DNA of 64,000 bases from Aegilops tauschii subsp. strangulata. Lineage: Eukaryota; Streptophyta; Magnoliopsida; Poales; Poaceae. Within the stretch, counting starts at the first letter, position 1. Each line of letters opens with the position of its first letter. The notes under the pieces are model-generated. The model saw only the letters and a list, made by a program, of their open reading frames with translations, searched no databases and was not told the DNA's origin. This document shows, piece after piece, positions 21,130-33,329 of this stretch. The stretch is taken from contig NC_053039.3 in the NCBI RefSeq assembly GCF_002575655.3, positions 244,630,622 through 244,694,621 on the forward strand. Reading direction: 5' to 3'. The translations under genes and the position numbers were made by a program.

Positions 21130-22200
21130 CCAAATTAGTCGACAGCATGTTCAAAAATCCCCACCCTCCCGGATAGAAAAGAGGATTCTAAGAACATATT
21201 GTGTGCGTTTTAAAATTCTGTGTTAGGATGAGAAGGAACAAGTGTGGCGTCTCACCGAGGGTGCATAAACCTATAGGGTCCTCCCACTTTGGGCACTGCA
21301 AATGAAACACACTAGATTCGGTAGGAAGAAAAATGCATCAATGGCGGCGGCTGCCATCCTAGGATTACCCGCGACCAAGGGACTTGGATTTATCGGGGAT
21401 GGATGAAGAATTCGTACTTGGTTCTCCACGAGGAAACCCTATGCAATCGCCGAGAGGGGGTTTTCTCTAAACAAGCAGACGAGGGAGAAGGGGATTCAAG
21501 CCCAGTGAAATATTGTTGCTTCATCCGTCCAGCTTACTGCTAAAGCTGGAAAGGTGTTTTTTTGCGATTTGACGGCTCATTGGGCAATACTATGGCGCTA
21601 CAACCAGGTGAGTCTACCATGCAGTTGTGCACTCTAATTTGGTGCATGGCATGTGGACCCCGTTGTCGGATGCCCCACATATCAGTGAAAGGAAGTAGAA
21701 AGGCAGGAGTAACTAGTTACACATAAATATATTTTTGACACAGAGATACTCCCTCTATAAAGAAATATAAAAATCTTTTATATCACAACTTTATACATAA
21801 TAAAAATCAAGAGGAATATATATAACATAATATGGGGGTTCAACTGAGAATATAATACTCAGACAGGCTCACGGTTCTGGACCTTGGGCCACAGGCCGGT
21901 AGGCCTGCATGTTTGGGGGCCCATGTGTTCTAACTCAGCGCATTCCATATTGGAAGCGATCGGTACGGCACTAGTTTTAGATGTTGTTGCAAGGCGAATA
22001 CAGAAAATTGAATAAAGCACGGCAGCTATTAGAATGAAATCGAATAACAGTTCCTAACCAGCAATCAGAGTTGCAATTCTTTCACGATATCCTACGTGAT
22101 AAATAATACTGTCGTACTACTTATACACACATCACACTTGTTTCACCATGCCATATTATTACATCAAAATCTCTCGGAGGATAGATCAGTTCGGCAGTTG
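21130..22200. other. Upstream region of B3 locus B with a MITE remnant
   Basis: No confident exon is read here, though C-rich leader-like text on the minus strand (21,540-21,280) resembles the 5' leader of the next locus. The block 21,508-21,660 (GCGATTTGACGGCTCATTGG) recurs upstream of two other minus-strand loci. At 21,746-21,800 there is the left end of a degraded Stowaway-like MITE (ACTCCCTCTATAAAGAAATA). Confidence 0.5.
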
Positions 22201-22207
22201 CCTGCTT

Positions 22208-23222
22208 CTACTGAAGAATTTCAAAGTTGATTTGGACCAACTCTCCTTGCCGAGAAAGTTCGATTTTGACATCATCCCCTACCGCAAGATTTGATTTAGA
22301 TTTGAACCTTGACCATCCTTTAGCATCAATCATCATGCGACCATCCTTTGTACTTACAGTATATTGAGCAAGTTCATTCACACCAAGGCTGCGCATGGTA
22401 AGAGAAACTTGGCCACGATCACCCGGATTGTTGAACGACTCCCTCGTTGCTCTAGGAGTTCTCTGTTTGCAAACAAGAAGACATACACAAATAGTTAGAT
22501 CAACACAGTGAATCATGTGAAACAACATGGAAAGAAAAAAGAACAAAGCACTTGGGTGGCCAATGCTTACCAAGAAGGTGGAGATCTCGGTTTTTGTAAG
22601 GACTTTGGTATATGCAGTGCGAACTGCAGCCTAGTCTGTTGCCGGTGCAACTGCTGGTTCCGCTGCCGCTGCACGGGCCGGAGCAGATGCAAGTGCAACT
22701 TCAAGTGTTGGTGCAGGTGCCAGAGCCGTTGCTGGTGCTCGTGCCGGTGTGACTGGTAGTGCTGTTGCTGCTGCCGGAGATGGTGCTCCTTGTGGAGCTG
22801 GTGCCAGTGTCGATGCCCGATCCTCCGGTAGATCAGCCTGATCCGCTGACGCGGTCGGTGCCCAATCCTCAGGTGGATCAGACTGAGCTATTGCCACTGT
22901 CAGTGCTAGAGCAAGTGCCGTCGGAGAAGGTGCCAGTGCTCGATCTGTTGCTGAAGGTGGTACCAATGTGCGAGATAGCCGCGATCGTCTCAGGTCTGCT
23001 ATGATCAGCTTTCTAACTTGACTAGGCTCCATGACTGTGATCAGTCTTTTTCTTCATTTCTTTTCAACGCGAGAAGGACTAATTGTGGCGTCTTTGTTAA
23101 ACCAAACTGCAGTTCATCATAGGGCTTCAGATTGTACTCAGACAATAGTCTGATCCAATTGTGTCCAGTAATATAAGTGATGGACAGTGCCTTCGTTACT
23201 AACATGACATAAGAAGTGAAAC
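22208..23222 (-). pseudogene. B3 DNA-binding-domain protein locus A, B3-coding exons
   Basis: Exon 23,222-23,041 follows the acceptor TTATTTTTGCAG and codes the C-terminal half of a B3 domain (ITGHNWIRLLSEYNLKPYDE). After a frame break at about 23,040, an exon 23,032-22,571 codes a long Ala/Pro linker, then a TAG (22,633-22,631), then TKVLTKTEISTFL up to donor TTG|GTAAGC. The last exon 22,462-22,208 is in phase after GTTTGCAAACAG and codes a second B3 domain (GQVSLTMRSLGVNELAQYTV, DAKGWSRFKSKSNLAVGDDV). The TAG and the frame break make it a probable pseudogene of a two-B3-domain protein. Confidence 0.6.
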
Positions 23223-23329
23223 CTGCAAAAATAACCATCATAGAGCAAACTACACGGTTTATTCTGTGACGAATGTCACATGGCAAAACCTGCATCGTAA
23301 AATTGCAGCAAAAGTAAGAAAACATGACA

Positions 23330-23827
23330 TTAAATCAATAAGATTTAGACAGTAAATCAATAAGATTTACTTGATGTCAAACGAGTGAATCCTTACTAGG
23401 AAACCACTATGTTGAAGTTCTAAACAGAAGATTGATCATCCAATTACGCGTAGCATGCAGGGCCCCCGCTTACTCCCACAAGCAGGACAGTCCAAAGGTC
23501 ATGACAAATCATATGGAACGAACATCCATGGGACTGGAAATCCTGGTGGGTGCGATAAACCCTACAATGCATACAGATATTGGAGTGTAACCATAATTGG
23601 TAAACCGTCCTGACAAAAAAGATGATCCGGATACTTCAAAATATACAGACTGATTTGAGTGGACAGACATTAACATAGACTGTTCTCAGGACTCACCACA
23701 CAACAAAAGCGGCAGTACTAAACAATACAGGGTTCACACACACAAATCAAGTTCTGAACAATAGTACTTACTACAGACAAACAAAGTTGCAGTAATTAAA
23801 CTCTGCAGACTATTTGTTGCCACCGAC
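23330..23827. other. Stretch between gene-like exons, nothing firm
   Basis: Intron-like or spacer sequence. A minus-strand stretch near 23,470-23,510 codes a short CPACG-containing piece that could be a small exon, but no clear splice pair supports it. Confidence 0.3.
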
Positions 23828-24809
23828 CTACAGGATGAACCCCGCATAATTGACTAGGCCATGGACTTCATGAGAGATGTCTACCAGCACCATCACCATC
23901 TCGTCAACGTTGGAGAACCTAACAGAGTGGTCTTTCCACTCATAAACATGACGATGAAGACAGACCGCATCATATTTGTTGGGAAGCTTTACAAGAACCA
24001 CACCCTTCGTAATCGAAGGAACAACCAGGAAATTGTTGTGGTGAAGTACACCCTCGAGAACATGCCTGACAACAATGCCACAGGAAAACACTAGTTTAGG
24101 ACACGTGGCGACAAGGAGACAACAACTGGATAGTTTAGCAGTAGAACTCATCCTCAGGTCTTCCAGTTCACACGACATGACTTTGAGAACTTCATCTCCA
24201 CCGTGGACCTGGTTCTAATTCAAACAGAAACCAAATATTTTATTACTACCTCCGTTCAGAAATATAAGATGATTTTCGATATTTTACTCCATATAAGACT
24301 ACATATACACACATAAATTAGTGAACAAAGACACTAGAACATGTCTTCAAAGGCATGAGAGCAGAGGGATTACTTGCAATATCCATAACACAAGTTACTG
24401 AGGCTAATATACTCTCTTCAAAGGTAGCATTGATGTTCATAAAGTAGTTGAAAGTAATCTATAAGAAATTAGTGTCAACCTCTCGCATATTTTGGTCAAA
24501 AGAGGAATTTAGAACTGTCATTGGCACAAAAAAATCACATGCAAGATCACCCAGAAAGTGGTACTACTAGTACTAGTACTGCGTGTTAGATGAAAAAACA
24601 TGATCAATATCGAGAAAAAGATCGTCAAGAAGAGATATTACTTGGACTTGCTTAATGAGGGATCCTGGAGAGGGGGCCTTGGACAGGGCGATGGCCTTGA
24701 GCTTGTCTACGGTAATCTCGGCGGGGTGCTTGCTGTTCTTCGCACCCTGAGCCTCGACGGTTTTAGCCAGAGCCATAGACATCACTTCGGCCGGTGCTCC
24801 AGGGTCCAT
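23828..24809 (-). CDS. 5' exons of B3 locus A or a separate small gene
   Basis: On the minus strand an ATG at 24,809 (MDPGAPAEVMSMALAKTVEA) begins an exon that runs to 24,642 and ends at CCAA|GTAATA. The next exon starts at 24,208 after GAATTAGAACCAG, is in phase (VHGGDEVLKVMSCELEDLRM), and runs to TAG at 23,828. Together they code about 180 residues that I do not recognise. A leader exon (about 25,080-24,952) with donor GGAAAG|GTGAGC precedes it. Because another possible donor (CCT|GTAGGT) sits at the stop, the exons may instead continue into the B3 exons at 23,222. Confidence 0.5.
24246..24360. mobile_element. Truncated Stowaway-type MITE in an intron
   Basis: ACTACCTCCGTTCAGAAATA and the following text match the left half of a common Triticeae Stowaway MITE (CTCCCTCCGTTC... 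end). The right terminal repeat is missing. It lies in the intron between 24,642 and 24,208. Confidence 0.6.
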
Positions 24810-25101
24810 CAAGAAACTGTCAAATAGAAATAAAAGAAAAGAAACCATAATCACAAATCCAAAAGAAGAACAAAGAGGGAGTTATAGGATCAGTCTCGGG
24901 GTTGCAAGACCGGGCCTTGGCCAGAATCAACACCATTGATGCGCTCACCTTTCCTTCTTTGGGAGAGAAGAACAATGGCAGAAGCAGGTCGGGTTTTCTT
25001 GAAGAAATGAAGAACAAGATGAGGGAGAAGCGAGTTGGGATTTTCTTGAAGAGAGGAAGCTGAGGGAGAAGAGTGAAATGATGGTTTCTTCGTCCGTCCA
25101 A

Positions 25102-25106
25102 CTTAC
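25102..25106. repeat. Target-site duplication CTTAC, left copy (right copy 28,738-28,742)
   Basis: Direct repeats exactly abut the TGTGACGC...GCGTCACA ends. The text outside them becomes colinear with the 21,508-21,660 block when the LTR is skipped. Confidence 0.85.
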
Positions 25107-28100
25107 TGTGACGCCCCCGATTCAATCGTACACTAATCATACACACAAACGTGTACGATCAAGATCAGGAACTCACGGGAAGATATCACAACACAACTCT
25201 AAAAATAAAATAAGTCATACAAGCATCATAATACAAGCCAGGGGCCTCGAGGGCTCGAATACAAGTTGTCGATCATAGATGAGTCAGTGGAAGCAACAAG
25301 ATCCGAGTACAGACCTAAGTTAAACAAGTTTGCCTTAAGAAGGCTAGCACAAAAGTAGCAACAATCGAAAAGGCAAGGCCTCCTGCATGGGACCTCCTAA
25401 CTACTCCTCAAAGTCAAACTCCAAGTAGAATCATCCTCGGGATCCTCTGGCTCCTGGACTCCATCATATGATCGCAATAACTGGGAAAAGGGAAAAAGAA
25501 GCAGCAAAGCAACCGTGAGTACTCATCCAAAGTACTCGCAAGCAAGGATCTACACTACATATGCATGGGGATCTGTGTAAAGGGGCAATATCGGTGGACT
25601 GAACTGCAGAATGCCATAATAAGAGGGGGATAGCTAGTCCTGTCGAAAACTACGCTTCTGGTAGCCTCCATCTTGCAGCATGTAGAAGAGAGTAGATGGT
25701 AAGTTCACCAAGTAGCATCGCATAGCATAAACCTACCCGGCGATCCTCTCCTTGTCGCCCTGTGAGAGAGTGATCACCGGGTTGTATCTAGCACTTGAAA
25801 GGGTGTGTTTTATTAAGTATCCGGTTCTAGTTGTCATAAGGTCAAGGTACAACTCCGGGTCGTCCTTTTACCGAGGGACGCGGCTATTCGAATAGATAAA
25901 CTTCCCTGCAGGGGTGCACCACATAACCCAACACGCTCGATCCCTCTGGCCGGACACACTTTCCTGGGTCATGCCCGGCCTCGGAAGATCAACACGTCGC
26001 AGCCCTACCTAGGCACAACAGAGTGGTCAGCACGCCGGTCTAAATCCTATGCGCGCAGGGGTCTGGGCCCATCGCCCATTGCACACCTGCACATTGCGAC
26101 CGCGGCCGGTGAGAAGACCTAGCAATCTCCATTACAAAGGAAGTTGCGTTACGCGGCCCAACCCGGCGCGCGCCGCTCAGTCGCTCACGTCAAGAAGGCT
26201 TCGGCTGATACCACGACGTCGAGTGCCCATAACTGTTCCCGCGTAGTTGGTTAGTGCTTATAGGCCATTGGCCAGACTCAGATCAAATACCAAGATCTCG
26301 TTAAGCGAGTTAATTGATGTAACCACGGACACCGACCAGGGCCAGGCCCACCTCTCTCCTAGGTGGTCTCAACCTGCCCTGTCGCTCCGACCCGACTTTA
26401 GTCACCACATGTATCATGTAGTAGTATGTAAGTATATACCCGTGATAACCTCCCGAGTGACCATGGCCCGATAGTATAGCACGGCAGACGGACAAGAATG
26501 TAGGGCCACTGATGGAATACTAGCATCCTATACTAAGCATTTCAGATTGAAGGTAAGGGTAACAACTATAGCAACAATGATAGGCTATGCAGCAGAATAG
26601 GATTAACCGAAAGCAGTAACATGCTACACTACTCTAATGCAAGCAGTAGAGAGAAGGAATAGGCGATATCGGGTTGATCAAAGGGGGGGCTTGCCTGGTT
26701 GCTCTGGCAAGAAGGAGGGGTCGTCAACACCGTAGTCGATCGGGGCAGCAGCAGCGTCAGACTCATAGTCTACCGGAGAGAAGAGGGGGAAGAAATAATA
26801 AATATAATGCAAACATAAGCACTGCGATGCATGAAAAGACAATGAGCGGTGCTAGGTGTGCCCTAACGTGGTAGGAGGTGATATCGGCGAAGGGGAGAAA
26901 ACAACCGGGAAAGTATCCCCGGTGTTTCGCATTTTCGGACAGATGAACTGGAGGGGGAAAATTGCGTGTTCGCTATTCTAGGGATGTGTGGCAGATGAAC
27001 GGGCTGCGTATTCGGATTCGTCTCTTCGTTCTGAGCAACTTTCATGTACAAAGTATTTTCATCTGAGCTACGATTTATTTTCTATGTTTTTCCAAAGTTT
27101 TAATCATTTTCCGTATTTATCTAAATTAACAGAAATGGAATTATGACATCAACATTGCGTGGGGATGACGTCCGCAGTCAACACACTGGTTGACTGGTCA
27201 AAATGACCAGTGGGGCCCACTCGTCATAGACAGTGGGGCTAACAGAGGTTTACTTTAATTAGACAGAGTTAATTAGCAGTAGGGCCCCACATGTCAGTGA
27301 CTGATTAGGTTAATTAATTAGTTTTATTTATAAAAATATTCTAATTAGTTTAATTACGCGGTAGGGCCCGCATGTCAGTGCCACTGGGCTGCCCAGTCAG
27401 CAGTTGACTAGGTCAACCCAGTCAACTGGGCCACCAGGGCCCACTGGCCAGCGACTCAGGGGTGGGGCCCGCCGAGCCACGCAAATGGCCGGTGCCGGAT
27501 TTGCTCCGGTGACCTCCCGCGGCGGCGAGCTCGCCGGAGACGCTCGGAAAATCACCACGGGGCACCGTTTCACGCGGTTTTGCTTGCGTTCGAACGAGGG
27601 CTCAACGTTGCGTCGCGTGGTGTGGTCGGTTGGGCTCGCCGCTGGCCGGAACTGCGCCGGCTATGAGTGGAGGCGGCGGTGGGGTTCGGGCACTCGACAC
27701 AACGGAGTAGCAGCGCGCTAAAGCGTGAACTAATGGGCGCGGGAGGTGCTACGCAACGCAACGAGCACGTTGGACTCCAGCCTGCGACCAATTGGTCGTT
27801 GGAGTCACGCCGGCGACGTGCACGGGCCGCAGCGCGTTCGGGCGCCGTGGGAGAAGCAGCTAGCGTGCGTGCGAGGACAACCAGAGAGATGAGGGAGGAA
27901 GAGAGGCTCACCGAGTGGCTCACACGATGGCCCGTGGTGGTTTAGGAGCTGAAGAGACGTCGTTGGAGCCGGGGATGAGCGGCGGCGACCGGAGATGTGG
28001 AAGAAGGGGAACCGGTGCAGCAGCGCCTCCGAGCTCCAGCTGCGGCCACCGGTCGACGAGGAAGACGATGGCAGAGACGACGGACACGTTGGCGAGGCGA

Positions 28101-28737
28101 GGCGATGGCTGTGGTCGCGCGTTTTACGGCGGCGAGTCCATGGCGGCGCTCGGATGCGGTGGGGAAGGAGGAAGCGGCGAGGTGGATCTGAGGGGAGGGG
28201 AGGCGCAGGGGCCGAGAGGGAGAGTGGGGGTGAGTAGGAGAAGGAACCGAGGAGGCGGGGGCGTGGCGGCCTTATCCCCTCCCGGCGTCGGTGCCGGCGA
28301 GGTGGTCGGGCGGGAGCGCGCCCCTGTTCCGACCCTGGTCGGGGGAACAAGGAAGGGAGATGGCAGGGGGGCAGGCCGGCTTAGCTATTGGCTAGCTGGG
28401 CCAGTTGGCCCAGGGGGTTTGGGGGGGTTTTCCTTTTCTCTTTAGTTTTGTTAGGTTTGTTTTTTCTTTTCTTTTATTTATTTCCTTTTCTATTTTAATT
28501 CAATTTAAAATATTTATGCATTCTGTAAAAGTGTGTTTCCTTCACCTTAAATACCTAAACATTAATTGGCACACTCCGAACATTTTAGTTTTAAAGTTTG
28601 AAATTTTTTGTTGTTTGACATATTTTGAATTTGACTTTTGAACCGGTTTTGAACTAACGAGAGATTAGCAACAGTAACGGAGGTGATGTGGCATCATTAG
28701 CAGAGTTTCACTGTAGCTTAATTATCCGAGCGTCACA
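25107..28737 (-). mobile_element. Solo gypsy-type LTR, 3631 bp
   Basis: The segment has long inverted ends: it starts TGTGACGC and ends GCGTCACA on the plus strand. The 5-bp repeat CTTAC flanks it on both sides. From memory of related wheat LTRs the true direction is minus (start TGTGACGCTCGGATAATTAA, end GGGGGCGTCACA). A GC-rich region (27,480-28,400) carries long ORFs on both strands that look like compositional accidents. No internal domain is present, so it is a solo LTR. Confidence 0.85.
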
Positions 28738-28742
28738 CTTAC

Positions 28743-29520
28743 TGCTGGAAAGGTGGGGGTTTTGTGATTTGACGGCTCATTGGGCATTACTGCGGCGCTT
28801 CGATCGGGGTAGTCTACCGTGCAGTTGGGCACTCTAGTATGGAGTAGTTTATTGCATGGCTAGTGGACCCCGATGCTGGCTATCCCACACGTCGGCGAAA
28901 GTGAGTAGCCAGGTTCCCGATGACCATCGAGGAGGATCTGCACGGCAGAGCGTGTCCACTGTTTTTGAAGAAGAAAATGATTACAGCAAGCGTTTCCACT
29001 CTTACGACGGAGGAGTGCGAAACACGGCAACCACTTGAACTTACATAGTGCTCCTACTACTAGGCATGTGCAGTGGTTCATACATCAGTACTACATAATC
29101 TTGTTGCTAGTGTAGTAAGATATGATGATAACAAATGATGTTGTACGCATGTCAACTATATGAACAGTAATGTAACATAGTACCCCTTTTTTGACTGTCT
29201 GGTCGAGAATGAACGATGAGACTAATGTTAACAGAACTAGGCCTACAGCGCACGGAGAGTACGGTGCTATAGTACTCCACGGAACATGAACCATATGAAG
29301 CACGAATAAGTGTTAGGCAGGGTGTATGAAGGAGTGCATGGGATGGGAGCAAAAGTTCCCTTCTCGACCCACTTTTGTGTGTTTTACAGAGTGCATGAGT
29401 CCACACTACTAGGTTAACACGAATACACTAGGAGCATGCGTGAAGAGGGGTGCTGAGATGAGCACGAACGAAGAGGGAACAACTATATTAAGATGAGGAT
29501 GCAACCAAACACACCCACAC
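28743..29520. other. Upstream region of B3 locus A, noncoding
   Basis: From 28,743 to about 28,910 the sequence (GTGATTTGACGGCTCATTGG) is a diverged copy of the block at 21,540-21,710. The rest (28,910-29,520) has no supported gene or element; ORFs are short. Confidence 0.5.
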
Positions 29521-29629
29521 GCTTTGTGCTACAGTGACTTATCTGCACCGTCTGAGTTTGATCCAACGTCATGTTGCACCGAGACATGGACATGCCCATG
29601 CAGAGGACGCCTAAACACCACCGAAGTCC

Positions 29630-30314
29630 CTCTGCTTCTCGAGGCGCACGACATTGGTGATGCAGGGTGCCACCGCCCGCAGAGCCCGCTCCCGGTCGGT
29701 GGAATCCAGCTCGTCAAAGACGACGTCCAATGGCATGAATGGATTCCGGTGACGGAGCCCTGAGAGGATTCACCCAGCAACGGCGATGGCAGCCCGCAAC
29801 CCCTCCTTGTCCGGCTCCACCCCCACCATCGTGCGGAGACAGCTCAGCTCCTCAGAGATATAGGTGAAGAAGGAGACCAGGTCAGGAAGCCGCAGCTCGT
29901 TGAAGTCGACGGGTGGTTGAACGGGTTTAGCCCGACGCCCGGCATCGTCGCACTGGCACGACGGTAGGCATCGCGCAGCCGCAACCCGTGTGTGGCAACA
30001 TGGTCCACCAAGTGGCTGAGGCGATCCTGGACCTCGTCACGATCGGCCCGCTCGCGCTCCAGCCGGCTCGCCTGACCGCCTATCGTATCTCCCGCTTTCT
30101 GCAGCAACGCCGCCGACGCCTCGAGCATCTTTGTGGTGGACGCCTGCCGCTTTTGAAGCTACGTGAACTCCCGCACATAAAGGAGGAGCATGGCACTCCT
30201 CTCCTCCTTGAGCTCACGGAGCTCCACGTCCTTGGCCCTGAGCTCCGCATCCTTGCCCTGGAGCTCCTGTGTCAGGTGCCTCACCTCAGACTCCGTGATC
30301 TGGTGCGCCACCAT
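29630..30314 (-). pseudogene. Coiled-coil protein pseudogene
   Basis: The minus-strand ATG at 30,314 starts a heptad-rich helix (ITESEVRHLTQELQGKDAEL, then LRAKDVELRELKEERSAM). A TAG near 30,159 interrupts it, and the same frame continues with LQKRQASTTKMLEASAALLQ and ERERADRDEVQDRLSHLVDH. A frame change near 29,925 is followed by readable protein (FNELRLPDLVSFFTYISEEL, then DVVFDELDSTDRERALRAVA). A second stop lies near 29,760. The family is unknown to me; it looks like a genuine, decayed single-exon gene. Confidence 0.55.
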
Positions 30315-30709
30315 GGAACCAGGTAGAAGCAATGGGGAGAGGAAGCAAAGGGGGCGAAACGGCTGAAAGGCAATGCAATCTATGGGAAGGCGGAGGGAGC
30401 CAGCCAAGGGGCGGGGTGAATCTTTTGGTTTTCACCATGGGAAAACACCAGTCGACGACTTTTCACATCAGGGAGCAGTGGGTTTTACAGGCGGAGTCAT
30501 CATGACTAATTGCTGCCGCGCCTGCTCTCGACAATCAAAAAACTAAAAATCCTGCCGCGCCTGCCACACCCAAAGACCAGAGCAACACCACGGTGGATAT
30601 TTAAATTTACCTGCCGGCAAGGAGATAAAAAGGGGTGAAAAAACAAATGTGGCGGTGGCCTAGCTAATCGGTCGCACTAGCCCAACTAGCCAGCCACCAT
30701 GCTTCACTG

Positions 30710-30915
30710 ATGTACTCGGCGGGAAAGGTGGTCTTTCGTGATTTGATGACTCATTTACTTGCTTCGGCACTACGACCAAGGAGGACCCAGAAAACGCGCG
30801 GTAGGGCATCCCACGTCTCGGCAAGGAAGAAAATATGCGTGCACCACCCGGGAGGACCCCGAAACCGCGCGGCAGGGTGTGCCACGTCTCGGCACGGAGG
30901 AAAAATGTGCGTGTA
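30710..30915. repeat. Third copy of the shared upstream block plus a 70-bp tandem pair
   Basis: GGAAAGGTGGTCTTTCGTGA and the following bases resemble the blocks at 21,550 and 28,748. Immediately after, GGAGGACCC(A/C)GAAA(A/C)CGCGCGG repeats in tandem at about 30,779 and 30,850 with about 70-bp spacing. The surrounding 30,420-31,100 holds nothing else I can support. Confidence 0.5.
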
Positions 30916-31119
30916 AATATACTGTATCAGACATACTACCTATGGTTCGACCTCGGGACCCACCCAGTCGGTCAAAAACACCCCACTAGCCACACAGCTT
31001 CATCATGCTAACGTGGCATGGAGGATAGGTGTGGTTAGCTCCGTCTCGACCAGCCACAACGTCTCTTGTTCTAGGCGATTCTTCTATTTTCCAAGATTTT
31101 TTAGTTATAATAACACCAC

Positions 31120-32727
31120 GGCAAGCTAGCGCCACTCTTCGTGTGTGCCAGTGCGTCTAAAGGTTAGACGATGGAGAGGAGAGAGAGAGATCGCAGACCT
31201 GGGACCCACCAGTAAGTGAGTCAACGGTCATGCACGTGTTGAAGAGCCACTCCCTCTACTCTACTCAACATAATACTGTATAAAATCAAGTTATGGGACA
31301 AAGACAACAACCGTTGTTGTTTCAGGCTATCGACTTACGCTTTGTAGTCCAGGTTGCCAGTTTGAATCTTGTCTTCCAGATTTGTTAGTTTTAGGTCCAA
31401 ATTTGATCAATGACAAGTGGAACCCCTGTGTGTTGTTCCGATATTTCAGTGTAGGATGTTTTTTTTAAACAAACACGTTGCGCGGTTAGAGAAGTAACGG
31501 CACGAGTTACACGTATTTTGCAAGTTTAGGAATAAAAATGACAGCGGCATAGAATATCACATCCACCCCGCAGCTTAGGTGCAATGGTGATACGAGTTTT
31601 TATGTCATTGGAACCGAGATCCAATGGCTTGGGAGTAGTCTTCGTAATTATGCGCAATTTCCAAACTCTACAAGGTTTTTTTGCAAATAAAACATTCAGG
31701 CCTCGTGTGTGCCGCTGCATCTTGGATCCAACGGCTCCTAGTTGCTCATATTAGGTCCTCCCCGTAGCTTAATTAGCCGCTACGATGATACGAGCATCTA
31801 GGTCGTATGATCTGTGATCAGATGCCACATGTGTAGTACTTGTACTTTCTGTGCAATTCCTGAACTCTCTCAGGCGTATATTGCAAAAACATTCAAACCT
31901 CCTACCGTGAGCCGTTAGATCTCCGGGAACTTGTATCACCATAGAATCTACGGTGCGGGAGCACCTCATATTCTCCCATGCGAGAAAACATCAGGTGCTC
32001 TCGCAGCTTGGATGCTATGGTTATACGAGCTTCGAGGTCGTTCGATCTGAGATCCAATGGCATCTGAGCAGTCTTTGTGCTTGTAAGCAGTGGCCGAACT
32101 CTTTGGGGGCTTTTCTGCAAAAAAACATTCGAACCACCGAGGAGTTGTTGGATCACAGATCCAATGGCTCCGAAGAGCTTGTATCACGAAAGCATCTAAG
32201 GTGTGGTAGCACATGATATTCTTACATACATGAGAATATGAGGTCCTCCTTCATCTTAGATGCTATGGTGATACGAGCTTTGAGGTCGTTGGATATGGGA
32301 TTCAAGGGCATCTGAGTAGTTTTTGTAGAAATTGTGTGCAATTCTCAAACTCATTAAGGTTTCCTGTAAAAATATTAAGCCATGATGTGAGCTGCTATAT
32401 CTCAGATCTACAAGCTCCAAGCAACTTGTATTAGCATATAGCATCTAAGGTGTGGGGGCACATGATATTCTCCCGGGGAGGGGGGTGCACAACCAATCGG
32501 TGTTTGGGAGAGTGGGGACAAATATAATGTTCAAATAATATAATCTAAACAATCCTAAATAGAGCTTCACAATTTTATCTAAGGTCGAGGGCTTAACCCC
32601 CGACAATCTACGTAGCTCCGCGTAAACACAACATTTGCATGTATGTAGTACTAGACTTAATATTCATGTTTCAGTTTCCTGTTCATTTTAAGTATTGAAT
32701 TGAGGACCATGCATGTCTTACATTTTA
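31120..32727. repeat. Unclassified duplicated block, copy I, left part (continues 43,763-44,290)
   Basis: The text from about 31,120 (GTGTGCCAGTGCGTCTAAAG, GGAGAGGAGAGAGAGAG, ACCCACCAGTAAGTGA) is diverged but colinear with 46,505 onward. After the retrotransposon insertion it resumes at 43,763 and matches 48,300-48,850 (for example AATACATACAGATTCGTT in both). No coding or terminal repeats are evident. Confidence 0.6.
31560..32480. repeat. Degenerate tandem array, four units of about 200-250 bp
   Basis: The marker T(G/T)ATACGAG recurs at 31,588, 31,786, 32,021 and 32,269. Each unit has GAGATCCAATGG-like, CTGCAAAAAAACATTC-like and GCACATGATATTCTC-like words in the same order. Units differ a lot, so the array is old. 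Confidence 0.75.
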
Positions 32728-32735
32728 CTCCCTTC
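32728..32735 (+). mobile_element. Stowaway MITE, left 8 bases (rest at 43,606-43,762)
   Basis: CTCCCTTC after a TA dinucleotide is the left end of a Stowaway TIR. With one copy of CCTTC removed it joins the MITE body at 43,606. The two parts make about 160 bases bounded by TA on both sides. Confidence 0.8.
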
Positions 32736-33329
32736 TGTCGGCGTTCTGGGAACGGGGGTCCCCAGACTTGCCTGCCTGCGGCCCACGGCGTGGCTCTGCA
32801 AGTGGGTCTGTACGGCCCATCTTCACCAACAAGCATTCAAGATCCTCACGAGGGGCCAAGCCTCGCGAGGCGGACGACACAAGACCTCCTCAGGAGCGGC
32901 CTCACCAGGTTGGCTCGCGAGGGGCGGAGAGATCAAGGCAAGGCAAACCTCGCAAGGTCCTCGTGACGTGAGCCATGATGACCGAGACTAGACGGGCGCC
33001 AGCGCGCACAATGTACTTGTTTCCTCTTTGGTGCTAAGGAGGCAAGCGCAGGCGCGGAGTACTGAGGCGTCAAGCAAAGGTTTCCATATCAGTGCAACGA
33101 GACCAAGACCAGCAGGACGGCAAGACGGAGGTCACCATGGAGCCCAAGCCGGCGTCACCACCAGAGCCTTTTGCAGGCGAAGACTACTTTTGCCAGGATA
33201 AGCTGTACTAGCTATCCCCTTTCAAATTGGCTGTTGTTGGCTCCCTTCCCGCTCAAATATTTGGGGAGAGGATCAGTGCCTCTATAAATAGGACTAGCCA
33301 CCATAGTAGGAGGCAACTGAGCCTGAACG

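Noticed and set aside
27404..28445. Long GC-rich ORFs on both strands
   Set aside because: They lie inside a solo LTR defined by inverted ends and target duplications, and overlap in several frames, as expected from composition.
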